Part shown: positions 18,184-25,513 of the stretch, piece after piece
Numbering within the stretch: the stretch's first letter is position 1
How the letters are laid out: each line of letters begins with the position of its first letter
NCBI RefSeq assembly: GCF_000381085.1
Contig: NZ_KB905899.1
Span: 1,364,001 to 1,428,000, forward strand
Length of the DNA stretch: 64,000 bases
Origin: Thiomicrorhabdus arctica DSM 13458
GTDB lineage: Bacteria > Pseudomonadota > Gammaproteobacteria > Thiomicrospirales > Thiomicrospiraceae
Direction of reading: 5' to 3'
Program-made: the position numbers and the translations under genes
Notes under the pieces: generated by a model
Seen by the model: only the letters and a program-made list of their open reading frames with translations
Databases searched by the model: none
What the model was told of the DNA's origin: nothing

Positions 18184-19365
18184 ATGGCTAGTTTATCTGA
18201 TCGTGTTAATCGAGTTAAACCTTCCCTTACACTGGTAATTACCGCCAAAGCAGCAGAATTAAAACGCGCCGGTAAAGATATTATAAGCCTTGGCGCTGGA
18301 GAACCAGATTTTGATACGCCACAGCATATCAAAGCCGCTGGCATAACAGCGATCCAAAATGGCCAAACCCGTTATACTGCCGTCGATGGCACGCCTGAGT
18401 TGAAAGAAGCCATTCAAGCGAAATTTAAACGTGATAATGGTTTAGAGTATGCGATGAACCAAATCCTAGTCTCTTCAGGAGGCAAACAGAGTTTTTTTAA
18501 TCTTTGCCAAGCGATTTTAAATGATGGCGATGAGGTCATTATTCCAGCGCCTTACTGGGTCTCATATCCGGATATGGCATTATTAGCCGGTGGTGAACCT
18601 GTTATTATTGAAGCCGGTATAGAGCAAGGTTTTAAAATCACCGCCACTCAACTTGAAGAGGCGATCACGCCTAAGACCAAAATAATGGTCGTGAATAGCC
18701 CATCCAATCCAACGGGGGCTGTTTATACCGCTGATGAGCTTAAAAGCCTAGCGGACGTTTTAGTTAAGTACCCAAACATTATCATTGCGTCAGATGATAT
18801 GTATGAACATATTATGATTAGCGATATGCCTTTTACTAATATATTGGAAGTGTGCCCTGAATTAACAGAGCGTACGGTGGTAATGAATGGCGTATCCAAA
18901 GCCTACTCAATGACAGGTTGGCGTATAGGTTATGCAGCCGGTCCGGCAGAGATTATTACTGGGATGCGCAAGGTACAGTCACAAAGTACCTCTAACCCTT
19001 GTTCAATCTCACAGGCCGCAGCCGTCGCAGCTTTAAATGGCTCGCAAGAGTGCATTCAAACCATGTTGGTCGAATTCAAAAAGCGCCACACTTTTGTGGT
19101 AGAAAGAATCAATCAAATTCCCGGGTTTAAGTGCATAGAAGCGCATGGTGCTTTTTACGCATTTATGGATGTTTCACAAGCATTAACCATGAAAAACATG
19201 GCCACTGATACGGATTTAACAACCGCTCTTTTAGAAGAGAAATTAGTGGCCGTGGTACCTGGTTCAGCATTTGGAGCCGATAAACATCTACGTATCTCTT
19301 TCGCCACGAGCATGGAAAATTTAGTCAATGCATTAGATCGCATTGATGCATTTATGCAATGCTAA
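18184..19365 (+). CDS. Aspartate aminotransferase (class I, PLP-dependent)
   Basis: Transfers amino groups between aspartate and 2-oxoglutarate. The fold-type I pattern is complete: Gly-Ala-Gly-Glu-Pro-Asp-Phe-Asp-Thr-Pro near the N terminus, Asn-Ser-Pro-Ser-Asn-Pro-Thr-Gly in the middle, PLP lysine in Val-Ser-Lys-Ala-Tyr-Ser-Met-Thr-Gly-Trp-Arg (about residue 238), and a C-terminal Arg-Ile-Ser-Phe-Ala. It resembles the Thermus/Rhizobium-like aspartate transaminase subgroup rather than E. coli AspC. The frame is open from 18097, but the ATG at 18184 follows a GGAGA and matches the family start (393 residues). Confidence 0.9.
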   Translation: MASLSDRVNRVKPSLTLVITAKAAELKRAGKDIISLGAGEPDFDTPQHIKAAGITAIQNGQTRYTAVDGTPELKEAIQAKFKRDNGLEYAMNQILVSSGGKQSFFNLCQAILNDGDEVIIPAPYWVSYPDMALLAGGEPVIIEAGIEQGFKITATQLEEAITPKTKIMVVNSPSNPTGAVYTADELKSLADVLVKYPNIIIASDDMYEHIMISDMPFTNILEVCPELTERTVVMNGVSKAYSMTGWRIGYAAGPAEIITGMRKVQSQSTSNPCSISQAAAVAALNGSQECIQTMLVEFKKRHTFVVERINQIPGFKCIEAHGAFYAFMDVSQALTMKNMATDTDLTTALLEEKLVAVVPGSAFGADKHLRISFATSMENLVNALDRIDAFMQC

Positions 19366-19387
19366 GGATATAGATAACTTTCTCTTC

Positions 19388-19410
19388 ACACCCACATTCT
19401 TAGTGGGTGT
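19388..19410 (+). terminator. Hairpin after the aminotransferase gene
   Basis: Perfect 8-bp stem ACACCCAC/GTGGGTGT with a 7-base loop, 22 bases past the stop. There is no T run, so it is a weak or Rho-assisted terminator at best. Confidence 0.45.
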
Positions 19411-19558
19411 CAGGACACACCTGATAGTCATAAAGGCTATTCACCCCAAGGTAATGAATCAAGCAGCCCTGGTGATTTTAAATAAAAGCGATGCCTGTCA
19501 ATTTGCATAAGCATTATGAAATTGTGTAAATGATAACGGAAGAACAGACGCCACCATG

Positions 19559-20518
19559 CTAGTCGTCAGTTCTGACTCTCAAGAATACTGGAAATCTGGG
19601 AAGGCCTTTTTGAGTTAAACCATTATATTGAAACGTAATCACTGAACCTATTTTCGGTGGCTGAGAACGTTGTAGATCGCTTAGACCACTTCCAATTTTG
19701 AGCAGCCTGTCTTTGGAATCTGTTAAGTGCATGAACTGGCCCTCCATTATTTCGCAGGCTAACGCACCGACTTTTCCGAGATATTTTCCTTTACCAGCCG
19801 TATATCTCTTTATCTTACATTCTGCATCCTGTTGTAACTTCACTTTTAAAGCGTCACTTGAGCGTCCAGTCTCATACGAACTTACCGGATTTCTAACGAC
19901 TAAACCTTCACCGTTAAGTGCCAGTATTCGTTGTAATTCGGCTTGTAATTGTGCATCACTATTCACCATCACTTGATCAATAATCCGCACAAAAGGAGCC
20001 GGAAATGGAATTAAATATAATTTAAGCACCTTAAGTCGAGCTAAAAGCCCTCCGGCTTGATTGGGCACTTCAAAAATTTGATAGGTAATATCCCGCCACC
20101 CTTCATGCGCAGTTTGAGTATTTACAATTGAGACAGTTTGTTCAAATTGGTGACGCCCTAACCACAACTCACCATCCAATTCGAAGGGTGGGAAATCCTC
20201 AATAAACCAGGCGGGCACTGCAAATGGTTTGCCACTACGACTCAATAACTGCTTGCCATTCCAATAAGCCCGCACGCCGTCTAATTTCTCACTCATAAGC
20301 CAGCCATTAATATTTTGCCCTGGCTCATATTGCTTTAATAGCAGTAAATTAGGAGCAACTGGCAATATCGCATTTTCAGTCCGAGACGAATTAAGTATTG
20401 ATCCCTGCACATTCCCATCTGATGTTAAGTCAATCGCATAGACGACGAAACTAGAACATAAAAGAACTAACCAAATAACCAGGCCTGGTAGATTACGTGT
20501 CGAATAGGAAGTCATCAA
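19559..20518 (-). CDS. ligE: Periplasmic ATP-dependent DNA ligase (LigE type)
   Basis: Minimal ATP-dependent DNA ligase with an export signal. After a hydrophobic N-terminal segment (about 11-29, ending Val-Tyr-Ala) come the nucleotidyltransferase motifs: I Glu-Lys-Leu-Asp-Gly-Val-Arg (77-83, adenylated Lys78), III Phe-Glu-Leu-Asp-Gly-Glu-Leu, IV Glu-Gly-Leu-Val-Val-Arg, and V Leu-Lys-Val-Lys. A C-terminal OB domain follows (Val-Gly-Ala-Leu, then Ile-Gly-Ser-Gly-Leu). LigE proteins are found mostly in gammaproteobacteria and Neisseriaceae and are thought to seal nicks in extracellular or incoming DNA. A ComEA-like gene lies just downstream of its 5' side and pilTU is nearby. An exact palindrome copy lies in the signal-peptide codons as Pro-Gly-Leu-Val. 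Confidence 0.9.
   Translation of the reverse strand: MMTSYSTRNLPGLVIWLVLLCSSFVVYAIDLTSDGNVQGSILNSSRTENAILPVAPNLLLLKQYEPGQNINGWLMSEKLDGVRAYWNGKQLLSRSGKPFAVPAWFIEDFPPFELDGELWLGRHQFEQTVSIVNTQTAHEGWRDITYQIFEVPNQAGGLLARLKVLKLYLIPFPAPFVRIIDQVMVNSDAQLQAELQRILALNGEGLVVRNPVSSYETGRSSDALKVKLQQDAECKIKRYTAGKGKYLGKVGALACEIMEGQFMHLTDSKDRLLKIGSGLSDLQRSQPPKIGSVITFQYNGLTQKGLPRFPVFLRVRTDD
20478..20489. repeat. Palindrome ACCAGGCCTGGT, exact (in ligE)
   Basis: Exact 12-bp copy in the signal-peptide region of the ligase gene, read in a different frame from the uvrB copy (Pro-Gly-Leu-Val). Confidence 0.95.
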
Positions 20519-20680
20519 TCATTCTCATTTAAGTATAGGTTTGAATGTATTAAGAGCAAACACAAAGAAATATTTCACTTGCAGTCTAATGAAATATACC
20601 AATTGATGAATCTCAGAATAAAAACATAACATCACAGAATATCACCCAAACTCATGGTAAAAAAAAGCCCAATCAGAATG

Positions 20681-20692
20681 ACCAGGCCTGGT
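20681..20692. repeat. Palindrome ACCAGGCCTGGT, exact (intergenic)
   Basis: Exact copy 23 bases beyond the comEA-like stop codon. The flanks extend to TGACCAGGCCTGGTTG, identical over 16 bases to the manC copy. An A7-8 run (T on the minus strand) lies about 15-20 bases away, so it might contribute to termination of the comEA-like transcript. Confidence 0.95.
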
Positions 20693-20714
20693 TGAAATGC
20701 TTTCGCAGTAAAAA

Positions 20715-20978
20715 TTATTTTGCGGTTTTAAACACTAAATCCATCTTGATTTTTTCTAAGGTTTTCTCACCAATGCCTTTTACCTGCAGAAGGTCTTCTG
20801 GCTTTGTACATGGCGTTGCTTGGCACAATTTAGAAATAGCCACGGCTTTGGTAGGACCAATACCCTTTAAGGCCGAAGATATCTCTTCTGCTGATCCCGT
20901 ATTTACATTAACCGGACTGGATAAAACACTTGCACTAAAACTCAATAGTGCGATTAATAACCCTGTTTTCAACAACAT
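20715..20978 (-). CDS. comEA: ComEA-like exported helix-hairpin-helix DNA-binding protein
   Basis: Small (87 residues) exported DNA-binding protein. A signal peptide (1-20, ending Val-Leu-Ser-Ser) is followed by Val-Asn-Val-Asn-Thr-Gly-Ser-Ala-Glu-Glu-Ile and two helix-hairpin-helix turns, Gly-Ile-Gly-Pro-Thr-Lys-Ala and Val-Lys-Gly-Ile-Gly-Glu-Lys-Thr-Leu. This is the standard ComEA layout of Gram-negative competent bacteria, where the protein binds incoming DNA in the periplasm and ratchets it in. Two cysteines between the hairpins (Leu-Cys-Gln-Ala-Thr-Pro-Cys) could form a disulfide. Its neighbour is the periplasmic ligase. Confidence 0.88.
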   Translation of the reverse strand: MLLKTGLLIALLSFSASVLSSPVNVNTGSAEEISSALKGIGPTKAVAISKLCQATPCTKPEDLLQVKGIGEKTLEKIKMDLVFKTAK

Positions 20979-21006
20979 AACAATACTCCCATTTGAAAGA
21001 ACATAA

Positions 21007-21311
21007 CCACATAAAAAACATGGACAAGTTAATCATATCAGAATGCCTAGACCAGGTAAAAAGTAAATATACTTAGCATTGTATTTTTAAATACGCAACG
21101 CAGCATCTATAATTAATATTTCTGCTGTCTAAATTCCCTCACCACACGTCATTTTTTTGGTTTGATAGATGGGTTACACTACACAAGGAGAGATAGCGCG
21201 TCAATCGCGATAATGCCCCTAGAACTCATCTTTTTCCAACGACACTCACGGAATTTTGCATGGCTAAGTGTCACTTGAGAGTAAAATATAAATTTTTATA
21301 ATAACCAAATC
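21007..21311. other. Intergenic stretch upstream of the broken exported-peptide gene
   Basis: No gene seen. It contains an AAGGAGAG ribosome-binding-like motif near 21184 followed by a short frame that I do not consider real. Confidence 0.4.
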
Positions 21312-21470
21312 ATGAATATTCTAAGGTAAATTTTCGCCGTATTGGCGTTTATAGGGTTCGCAAATGCAGACACATTTAAACTATTTAATCCAACACCAGT
21401 CACATTTTTAGACGTACAAAAATTTAAAGTACGGCATAATATAAAAAGTAATCTTACGTATTCAAAGTAA
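21312..21470 (+). pseudogene. Small secreted-protein gene interrupted by a stop at codon 6
   Basis: From the ATG the frame reads Met-Asn-Ile-Leu-Arg, then TAA, then Ile-Phe-Ala-Val-Leu-Ala-Phe-Ile-Gly-Phe-Ala-Asn-Ala-Asp-Thr and 32 further codons to a TAA. Replacing the internal TAA by AAA (Lys) would give a textbook signal peptide: a basic n-region, a ten-residue hydrophobic core, and an Ala-x-Ala cleavage site before Asp-Thr. The mature part would be about 33 residues (Phe-Lys-Leu-Phe-Asn-Pro, later Lys/Arg/Asn-rich). I infer a recently inactivated gene, a sequencing error, or a start I do not recognise. The mature sequence is unfamiliar to me. Confidence 0.5.
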
Positions 21471-21540
21471 TAGAAAAGTGCTATTAGAATATAGAGTGCG
21501 CACAATAAAAGTACTAATTAAATAGATTAACTGGGTTATT

Positions 21541-21603
21541 TTCACAGTAGAGTGTGAAGTTTGAATGGTACAGCTGACCTAACACTTTTCTTTTAGGTAT
21601 AAT
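21541..21603 (+). promoter_or_regulatory. Promoter of wcaJ with an upstream inverted repeat
   Basis: Perfect -10 TATAAT at 21598-21603 with a moderate -35 CTGACC at 21574-21579 (18-base spacer), 27 bases before the wcaJ ATG. Just upstream, TTCACA-N6-TGTGAA (21541-21558) is a symmetrical possible operator. It has the opposite half-site order to a CRP box. Confidence 0.6.
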
Positions 21604-21630
21604 CCTCTCATTAAAAAAAGTGAGTTACTT

Positions 21631-23016
21631 ATGTTATCTGGAATTAAACCCGATCAATCCGGTTTTGTTTGGCTACATCGTTTTACCGATGCAGTGCTTC
21701 CCTTAGCTCTGCTTTCTGCCATTGTCCATTTATCACCTGCGCCATGGCATGACCGTTATCTGGTGATGGGTATTCTTGGTAGCTTGTTCTTCGTTTTTTC
21801 AGCCCAAACTGTTGGCATATATCAAAACTGGCGTGCCCGCCCTCTTTTCTCCAGCGCAAAACTTATCTTAAATGCTTGGTTATTGACTTGGGCGAGTTTA
21901 ATCATCATCGCCTTCTTAACGAAAGATGCTAATAATTTTTCTCGTTTAGCAGTAAGTATTTGGGCCGTAGTCACACTACTTGGCTTAATTAGTTACCGAA
22001 TTCTAATCAGGATACTTTTAGGTAAATTACGCTCTTCAGGAAAAAATGGTCGTACCATTGCTATTATTGGAGCGGGCAACATAGGTAAACGCATTGCCAG
22101 CATCATTAATGACAACTCTTGGTTAGGCTATGAGGTTTCCGCTTTTTATGATGACAATCCTGAATTACACAATTCAGATATTAACAACATTCCTGTTATG
22201 GGATGCACACATAACATTGCTGACAATGTAAACCTAAACAAATATAATGAAATTTACATCTGCCTACCACTTAGAGCGGAATCAAAAATCAAACAAATAC
22301 TCGACGAGTTGACTGATACCACGGCCATTGTAAAATTTGTTCCTGATGTTTTTACCTTTGACCTTATGCATGCAAAGTGGACAGAATTAAAAGGCATCCC
22401 CATCGTTAGCGTTTTTGACACACCTCTAAACAGTAATTCCGCTAGATTCCTTAAAAGAATAGAAGATATTGCGCTATCCTTGTTAATACTAATATTAATA
22501 AGTCCCATTATGTTTATTGTTATTTTAGGTATAAAAATTACATCTCCAGGACCTATTTTTTATAGACAAACACGCGTTGGCTGGAACGGAAAAAACTTTG
22601 AAATGTTCAAGTTTAGATCAATGCCTATCGACACTGAAAAATCGGGTATTCAATGGGGTAGCGCAAAAAGCAAAACAAATACTAAGTTTGGACAGTTTAT
22701 TAGAGCTACTAGCCTTGATGAGCTCCCACAATTTCTAAATGTACTAAAAGGGGATATGTCTATTGTCGGGCCACGCCCTGAAAGAGATATTTTTGTAAAA
22801 CAATTCAGAAAAGAAATTCCACGTTATATGCAAAAACATATGGTGAAAGCTGGCATTACGGGCTGGGCACAAATTCACGGCTGGAGAGGCGACACATCTT
22901 TAGAAAAAAGAATTGAATACGACCTACACTACATTAATGCATGGTCTGTCTGGCTAGATATTAAAATCATCATACTGACTGTATTTAAAGGGTTTATAAA
23001 CAAAAATGCCTGCTAA
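21631..23016 (+). CDS. wcaJ: Undecaprenyl-phosphate glucose phosphotransferase (WcaJ family)
   Basis: Initiating transferase that puts the first sugar-1-phosphate (glucose or galactose) on undecaprenyl phosphate for repeat-unit assembly. It has a full-length polyprenol-phosphate hexose-1-phosphate transferase layout: four N-terminal membrane helices (about 15-130), a CoA-binding-like Rossmann domain beginning Ile-Ala-Ile-Ile-Gly-Ala-Gly-Asn-Ile-Gly (about 142-151), one reentrant helix (about 275-300), and the catalytic C-terminal domain with Lys-Phe-Arg-Ser-Met, Asp-Glu-Leu-Pro-Gln and Gly-Pro-Arg-Pro-Glu-Arg-Asp. It is convergent with the polysaccharide operon and presumably serves it. Glucose is the more likely substrate from family resemblance, but galactose (through GalE) is possible. 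Confidence 0.9.
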   Translation: MLSGIKPDQSGFVWLHRFTDAVLPLALLSAIVHLSPAPWHDRYLVMGILGSLFFVFSAQTVGIYQNWRARPLFSSAKLILNAWLLTWASLIIIAFLTKDANNFSRLAVSIWAVVTLLGLISYRILIRILLGKLRSSGKNGRTIAIIGAGNIGKRIASIINDNSWLGYEVSAFYDDNPELHNSDINNIPVMGCTHNIADNVNLNKYNEIYICLPLRAESKIKQILDELTDTTAIVKFVPDVFTFDLMHAKWTELKGIPIVSVFDTPLNSNSARFLKRIEDIALSLLILILISPIMFIVILGIKITSPGPIFYRQTRVGWNGKNFEMFKFRSMPIDTEKSGIQWGSAKSKTNTKFGQFIRATSLDELPQFLNVLKGDMSIVGPRPERDIFVKQFRKEIPRYMQKHMVKAGITGWAQIHGWRGDTSLEKRIEYDLHYINAWSVWLDIKIIILTVFKGFINKNAC

Positions 23017-23035
23017 AAACAGGCATTTTTTAATT
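23002..23035. terminator. Bidirectional terminator between wcaJ and galE
   Basis: An 11-bp stem AAAAATGCCTG/CAGGCATTTTT with a 7-base loop. The left arm overlaps the last codons of wcaJ. On the minus strand it lies just beyond galE and can end the long polysaccharide operon. Confidence 0.9.
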
Positions 23036-23068
23036 TAAAATCATTATAAAATCATTATAAAATCAGCA

Positions 23069-24064
23069 TTAAATCTTGGCTAGTTTCTTCTCCCATGCCC
23101 AAGCATGGCCAACAATGGTTTTTACATCTTCATATTGAGGCTGCCAATTCAGCTCCTGCTTGGCTTTCGTTGCATCCGCTACCAACGCCGCTGGATCGCC
23201 AGGTCTTCGCTTACCCTCTTCAACCGTTAGACTGCGCCCTTCTTCAGCAACTACATTTTTAACCACATCGATTACTTGTTGAACAGAAAAACCACACCCA
23301 TTTCCCAAGTTATACATCAACGCCTTACCCGAACTCTCTTTCAGGATTTTTTCCAAACCTAAAACGTGTGCTGAGCACAGATCATTAATATGAATATAAT
23401 CACGAATACAAGTACCGTCTTCCGTATCGTAATCACGTCCAAACACAGTTATAGAGTCTCTTCTGCCTGAAGCAGCTTGTAATATTAAAGGAATCAAATG
23501 GGTCTCTGGATCATGGTTTTCCCCTAACTCTCCCTCGGGATCGGCACCACAAGCATTAAAATAGCGTAAAGAGACCGAATTTAAACCATAGGCCGCAGCA
23601 TAATCTTTTAGTATACACTCTATCATTAATTTACTTGAACCATAGGGGTTAATCGGTTCTTTAGGGTGGGCTTCATCTATAGGTGTATATTCCGGCTCGC
23701 CAAAAATCGCCGCCGTTGAAGAAAAAACAAAGTTCTTCACATTGTGACGGACCATAACATCAAGTAGATTAAGAGTATTGGCCACATTATTACGGTAGTA
23801 TTTAGCTGGTAACATCATTGATTCGCCCACCAAGCTATTCGCGGCAAAGTGTATAACACCATCAAATTTATGCTCATTAAACAGATTTTCCAATAAATGA
23901 ATATCTGCTAAATCACCAATAACAAGATGCCCGTATTTAACGGCGTCCCGAAAACCCGTAGACAAGTTATCCAATACAACTACATCATGATGACCACTTC
24001 TAGTCAACATCTTCACCATGTGGGAACCAATATAACCTGCACCACCAACAACTAATACTTTCAT
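23069..24064 (-). CDS. galE: UDP-glucose 4-epimerase
   Basis: Interconverts UDP-glucose and UDP-galactose in the cytoplasm. Extended SDR fold with the NAD loop Gly-Gly-Ala-Gly-Tyr-Ile-Gly-Ser-His (7-15), catalytic Ser-Ser-Thr-Ala-Ala-Ile-Phe-Gly, Asn-Pro-Tyr-Gly-Ser-Ser-Lys (Tyr and Lys), and Arg-Tyr-Phe-Asn-Ala-Cys-Gly-Ala. At 331 residues it is normal. It is the last gene of the long minus-strand operon, 23 bases after manC and just ahead of a strong terminator, so galactose may be part of the polymer. Confidence 0.94.
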   Translation of the reverse strand: MKVLVVGGAGYIGSHMVKMLTRSGHHDVVVLDNLSTGFRDAVKYGHLVIGDLADIHLLENLFNEHKFDGVIHFAANSLVGESMMLPAKYYRNNVANTLNLLDVMVRHNVKNFVFSSTAAIFGEPEYTPIDEAHPKEPINPYGSSKLMIECILKDYAAAYGLNSVSLRYFNACGADPEGELGENHDPETHLIPLILQAASGRRDSITVFGRDYDTEDGTCIRDYIHINDLCSAHVLGLEKILKESSGKALMYNLGNGCGFSVQQVIDVVKNVVAEEGRSLTVEEGKRRPGDPAALVADATKAKQELNWQPQYEDVKTIVGHAWAWEKKLAKI

Positions 24065-24087
24065 TTTAAATTCCAGATTAAATATGT

Positions 24088-25488
24088 TTAACGCCCATAG
24101 ATATCATTGATTCGAACAATATCATCTTCACCAGTGTACTCACCTACTTGAACTTCAATCATAATTAAATCAATCTTGCCTTGGTTTTCCAAGCGATGAA
24201 CTTGCCCCATTTGAATATAGGTTGATTCATTTGGCCTAACTAAGAAAACATCTTCATCAACGGTAACTTTTGCGGTTCCTGAAACCACGATCCAATGCTC
24301 ATTACGGTGAAAATGCTTTTGTAAAGACAGCTTGCTACCAGGCTTCACCACAATACGTTTTACTTTGTATTGTTCAGAATCTTGTAACACTTCATAAGTC
24401 CCCCAAGGTCGGTGTGCTAAGCGATGAATTTCTGCAAGTTCAGGAACCGTTCCCTTAATCTCAGCGACAACCTTCTTCACTTTTTGCGAGCTACCCTTTT
24501 GCGAAATCAAAATTGCATCTGAGGTATCGACGATCAACAAATCGTTAATATCAATCAGCGCGATAGTACGTTCACGGCTCACAATTAAATTATTAGTCGA
24601 ATCCACACAAATAGGTTCAGGTGAATTGGCTAAACGTGGCAAAATGGCATTGACCAGGCCTGGTTGTTTTACTTCGTCATACAAAGCATCAAAACTGCCT
24701 AAGTCAGACCAACCCATCTCACAAGGTACAACCTTCACTTTGTCTGATTTCTCCATCACTACATAATCAATACTGTCATCAGGTATCGCATTCATCGCGT
24801 CTAAAGCAATACGAATCTCATGGTCACTACAGTCTGTTGGCATGGCATTTTGGCAGGCCTGGAACATATCAGGGGCGTACTGTTTTAGCTCTTCTAAAAA
24901 CACGCCGGCTTTAAAGCAGAACATGCCAGAATTCCAGTAGTAGTTACCTTGGTCAATATAAGATTGAGCAACCTCTTCAGAAGGCTTTTCCTTAAAAGAT
25001 AAAACATCATTGCCTTGATTTTTATTCGCTTCAATGTAACCAAACCCTACTTCTGGATAAGTTGGCTTAATACCAAAGGTGACTAAATGTCCTTCTTCTG
25101 CTAAAGACTTTGCCTGTTTTACAGCTAGTTCATAAGATAACTGATCTTTAACCAAATGATCAGATGGCGTCACCAGTACTAAATCATCTGCATCTAAAGC
25201 CATACAGGTCAACGCGATGGCTGGTGCAGTATTACGCCCAACGGGTTCCAATAAGAACTGAGGTGATTCTGAAGAGATTTGTGCAAGCTGATCTACGGCT
25301 AAAAAATATTGTTCATTATTCGAAACTACAAACAGATGTGAGCATACAGATTGATTTCGTAATATTGTATCTTGGAACAATGAGCGGTTATCAAATAAAC
25401 GCACAAATTGTTTGGGTAACATCGTTCGACTTAATGGCCACAAACGTGTTCCTGAACCCCCACATAAAATAACATTGATCATATTCAC
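24088..25488 (-). CDS. manC: Mannose-1-phosphate guanylyltransferase / mannose-6-phosphate isomerase
   Basis: Bifunctional enzyme making GDP-mannose and, through its C-terminal cupin, mannose-6-phosphate from fructose-6-phosphate. The N-terminal pyrophosphorylase motif Gly-Gly-Ser-Gly-Thr-Arg-Leu-Trp-Pro-Leu-Ser-Arg (10-21) with Leu-Pro-Lys-Gln-Phe, and the FxEKP-like Phe-Lys-Glu-Lys-Pro, are seen. The isomerase part begins near Arg-Pro-Trp-Gly-Thr-Tyr and has the metal-site stretch Lys-His-Phe-His-Arg-Asn-Glu-His-Trp. It supplies gmd and colD upstream in the same operon. An exact copy of the palindrome is read as Pro-Gly-Leu-Val in a surface region, and a weaker AGGCCT-centred copy lies at 24852-24863. 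Confidence 0.94.
   Translation of the reverse strand: MNMINVILCGGSGTRLWPLSRTMLPKQFVRLFDNRSLFQDTILRNQSVCSHLFVVSNNEQYFLAVDQLAQISSESPQFLLEPVGRNTAPAIALTCMALDADDLVLVTPSDHLVKDQLSYELAVKQAKSLAEEGHLVTFGIKPTYPEVGFGYIEANKNQGNDVLSFKEKPSEEVAQSYIDQGNYYWNSGMFCFKAGVFLEELKQYAPDMFQACQNAMPTDCSDHEIRIALDAMNAIPDDSIDYVVMEKSDKVKVVPCEMGWSDLGSFDALYDEVKQPGLVNAILPRLANSPEPICVDSTNNLIVSRERTIALIDINDLLIVDTSDAILISQKGSSQKVKKVVAEIKGTVPELAEIHRLAHRPWGTYEVLQDSEQYKVKRIVVKPGSKLSLQKHFHRNEHWIVVSGTAKVTVDEDVFLVRPNESTYIQMGQVHRLENQGKIDLIMIEVQVGEYTGEDDIVRINDIYGR
24653..24664. repeat. Palindrome ACCAGGCCTGGT, exact (in manC)
   Basis: Exact 12-bp copy, encoding Pro-Gly-Leu-Val in ManC. It shares TGACCAGGCCTGGTTG (16 bases) with the intergenic copy at 20681. 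Confidence 0.95.
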
Positions 25489-25513
25489 TCCATTGTTGAA
25501 TAAGGATAAAAAT

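Noticed and set aside
20692-21006. Plus-strand open frame of 104 codons
   Set aside because: It is the reverse of the comEA-like gene, which has a clear signal peptide and helix-hairpin-helix motifs.
21296-21505. Minus-strand open frame of 69 codons opposite the broken peptide gene
   Set aside because: No ribosome-binding site or recognisable domain; it is the complement of a region better explained by the plus-strand signal-peptide remnant.
21541-21558. CRP-binding site upstream of wcaJ
   Set aside because: The half-sites are in the opposite order (TCACA first) to the CRP consensus TGTGA-N6-TCACA.
23039-23066. Tandem AAAATCATTAT repeat after galE
   Set aside because: Two copies only, in an AT-rich spacer beside a terminator; probably chance.
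24852-24863. Additional copy of the recurrent palindrome in manC
   Set aside because: Only the central CAGGCCTGG agrees (three mismatches to the 12-mer), so it was not counted as a copy; the same applies to 39531-39542.
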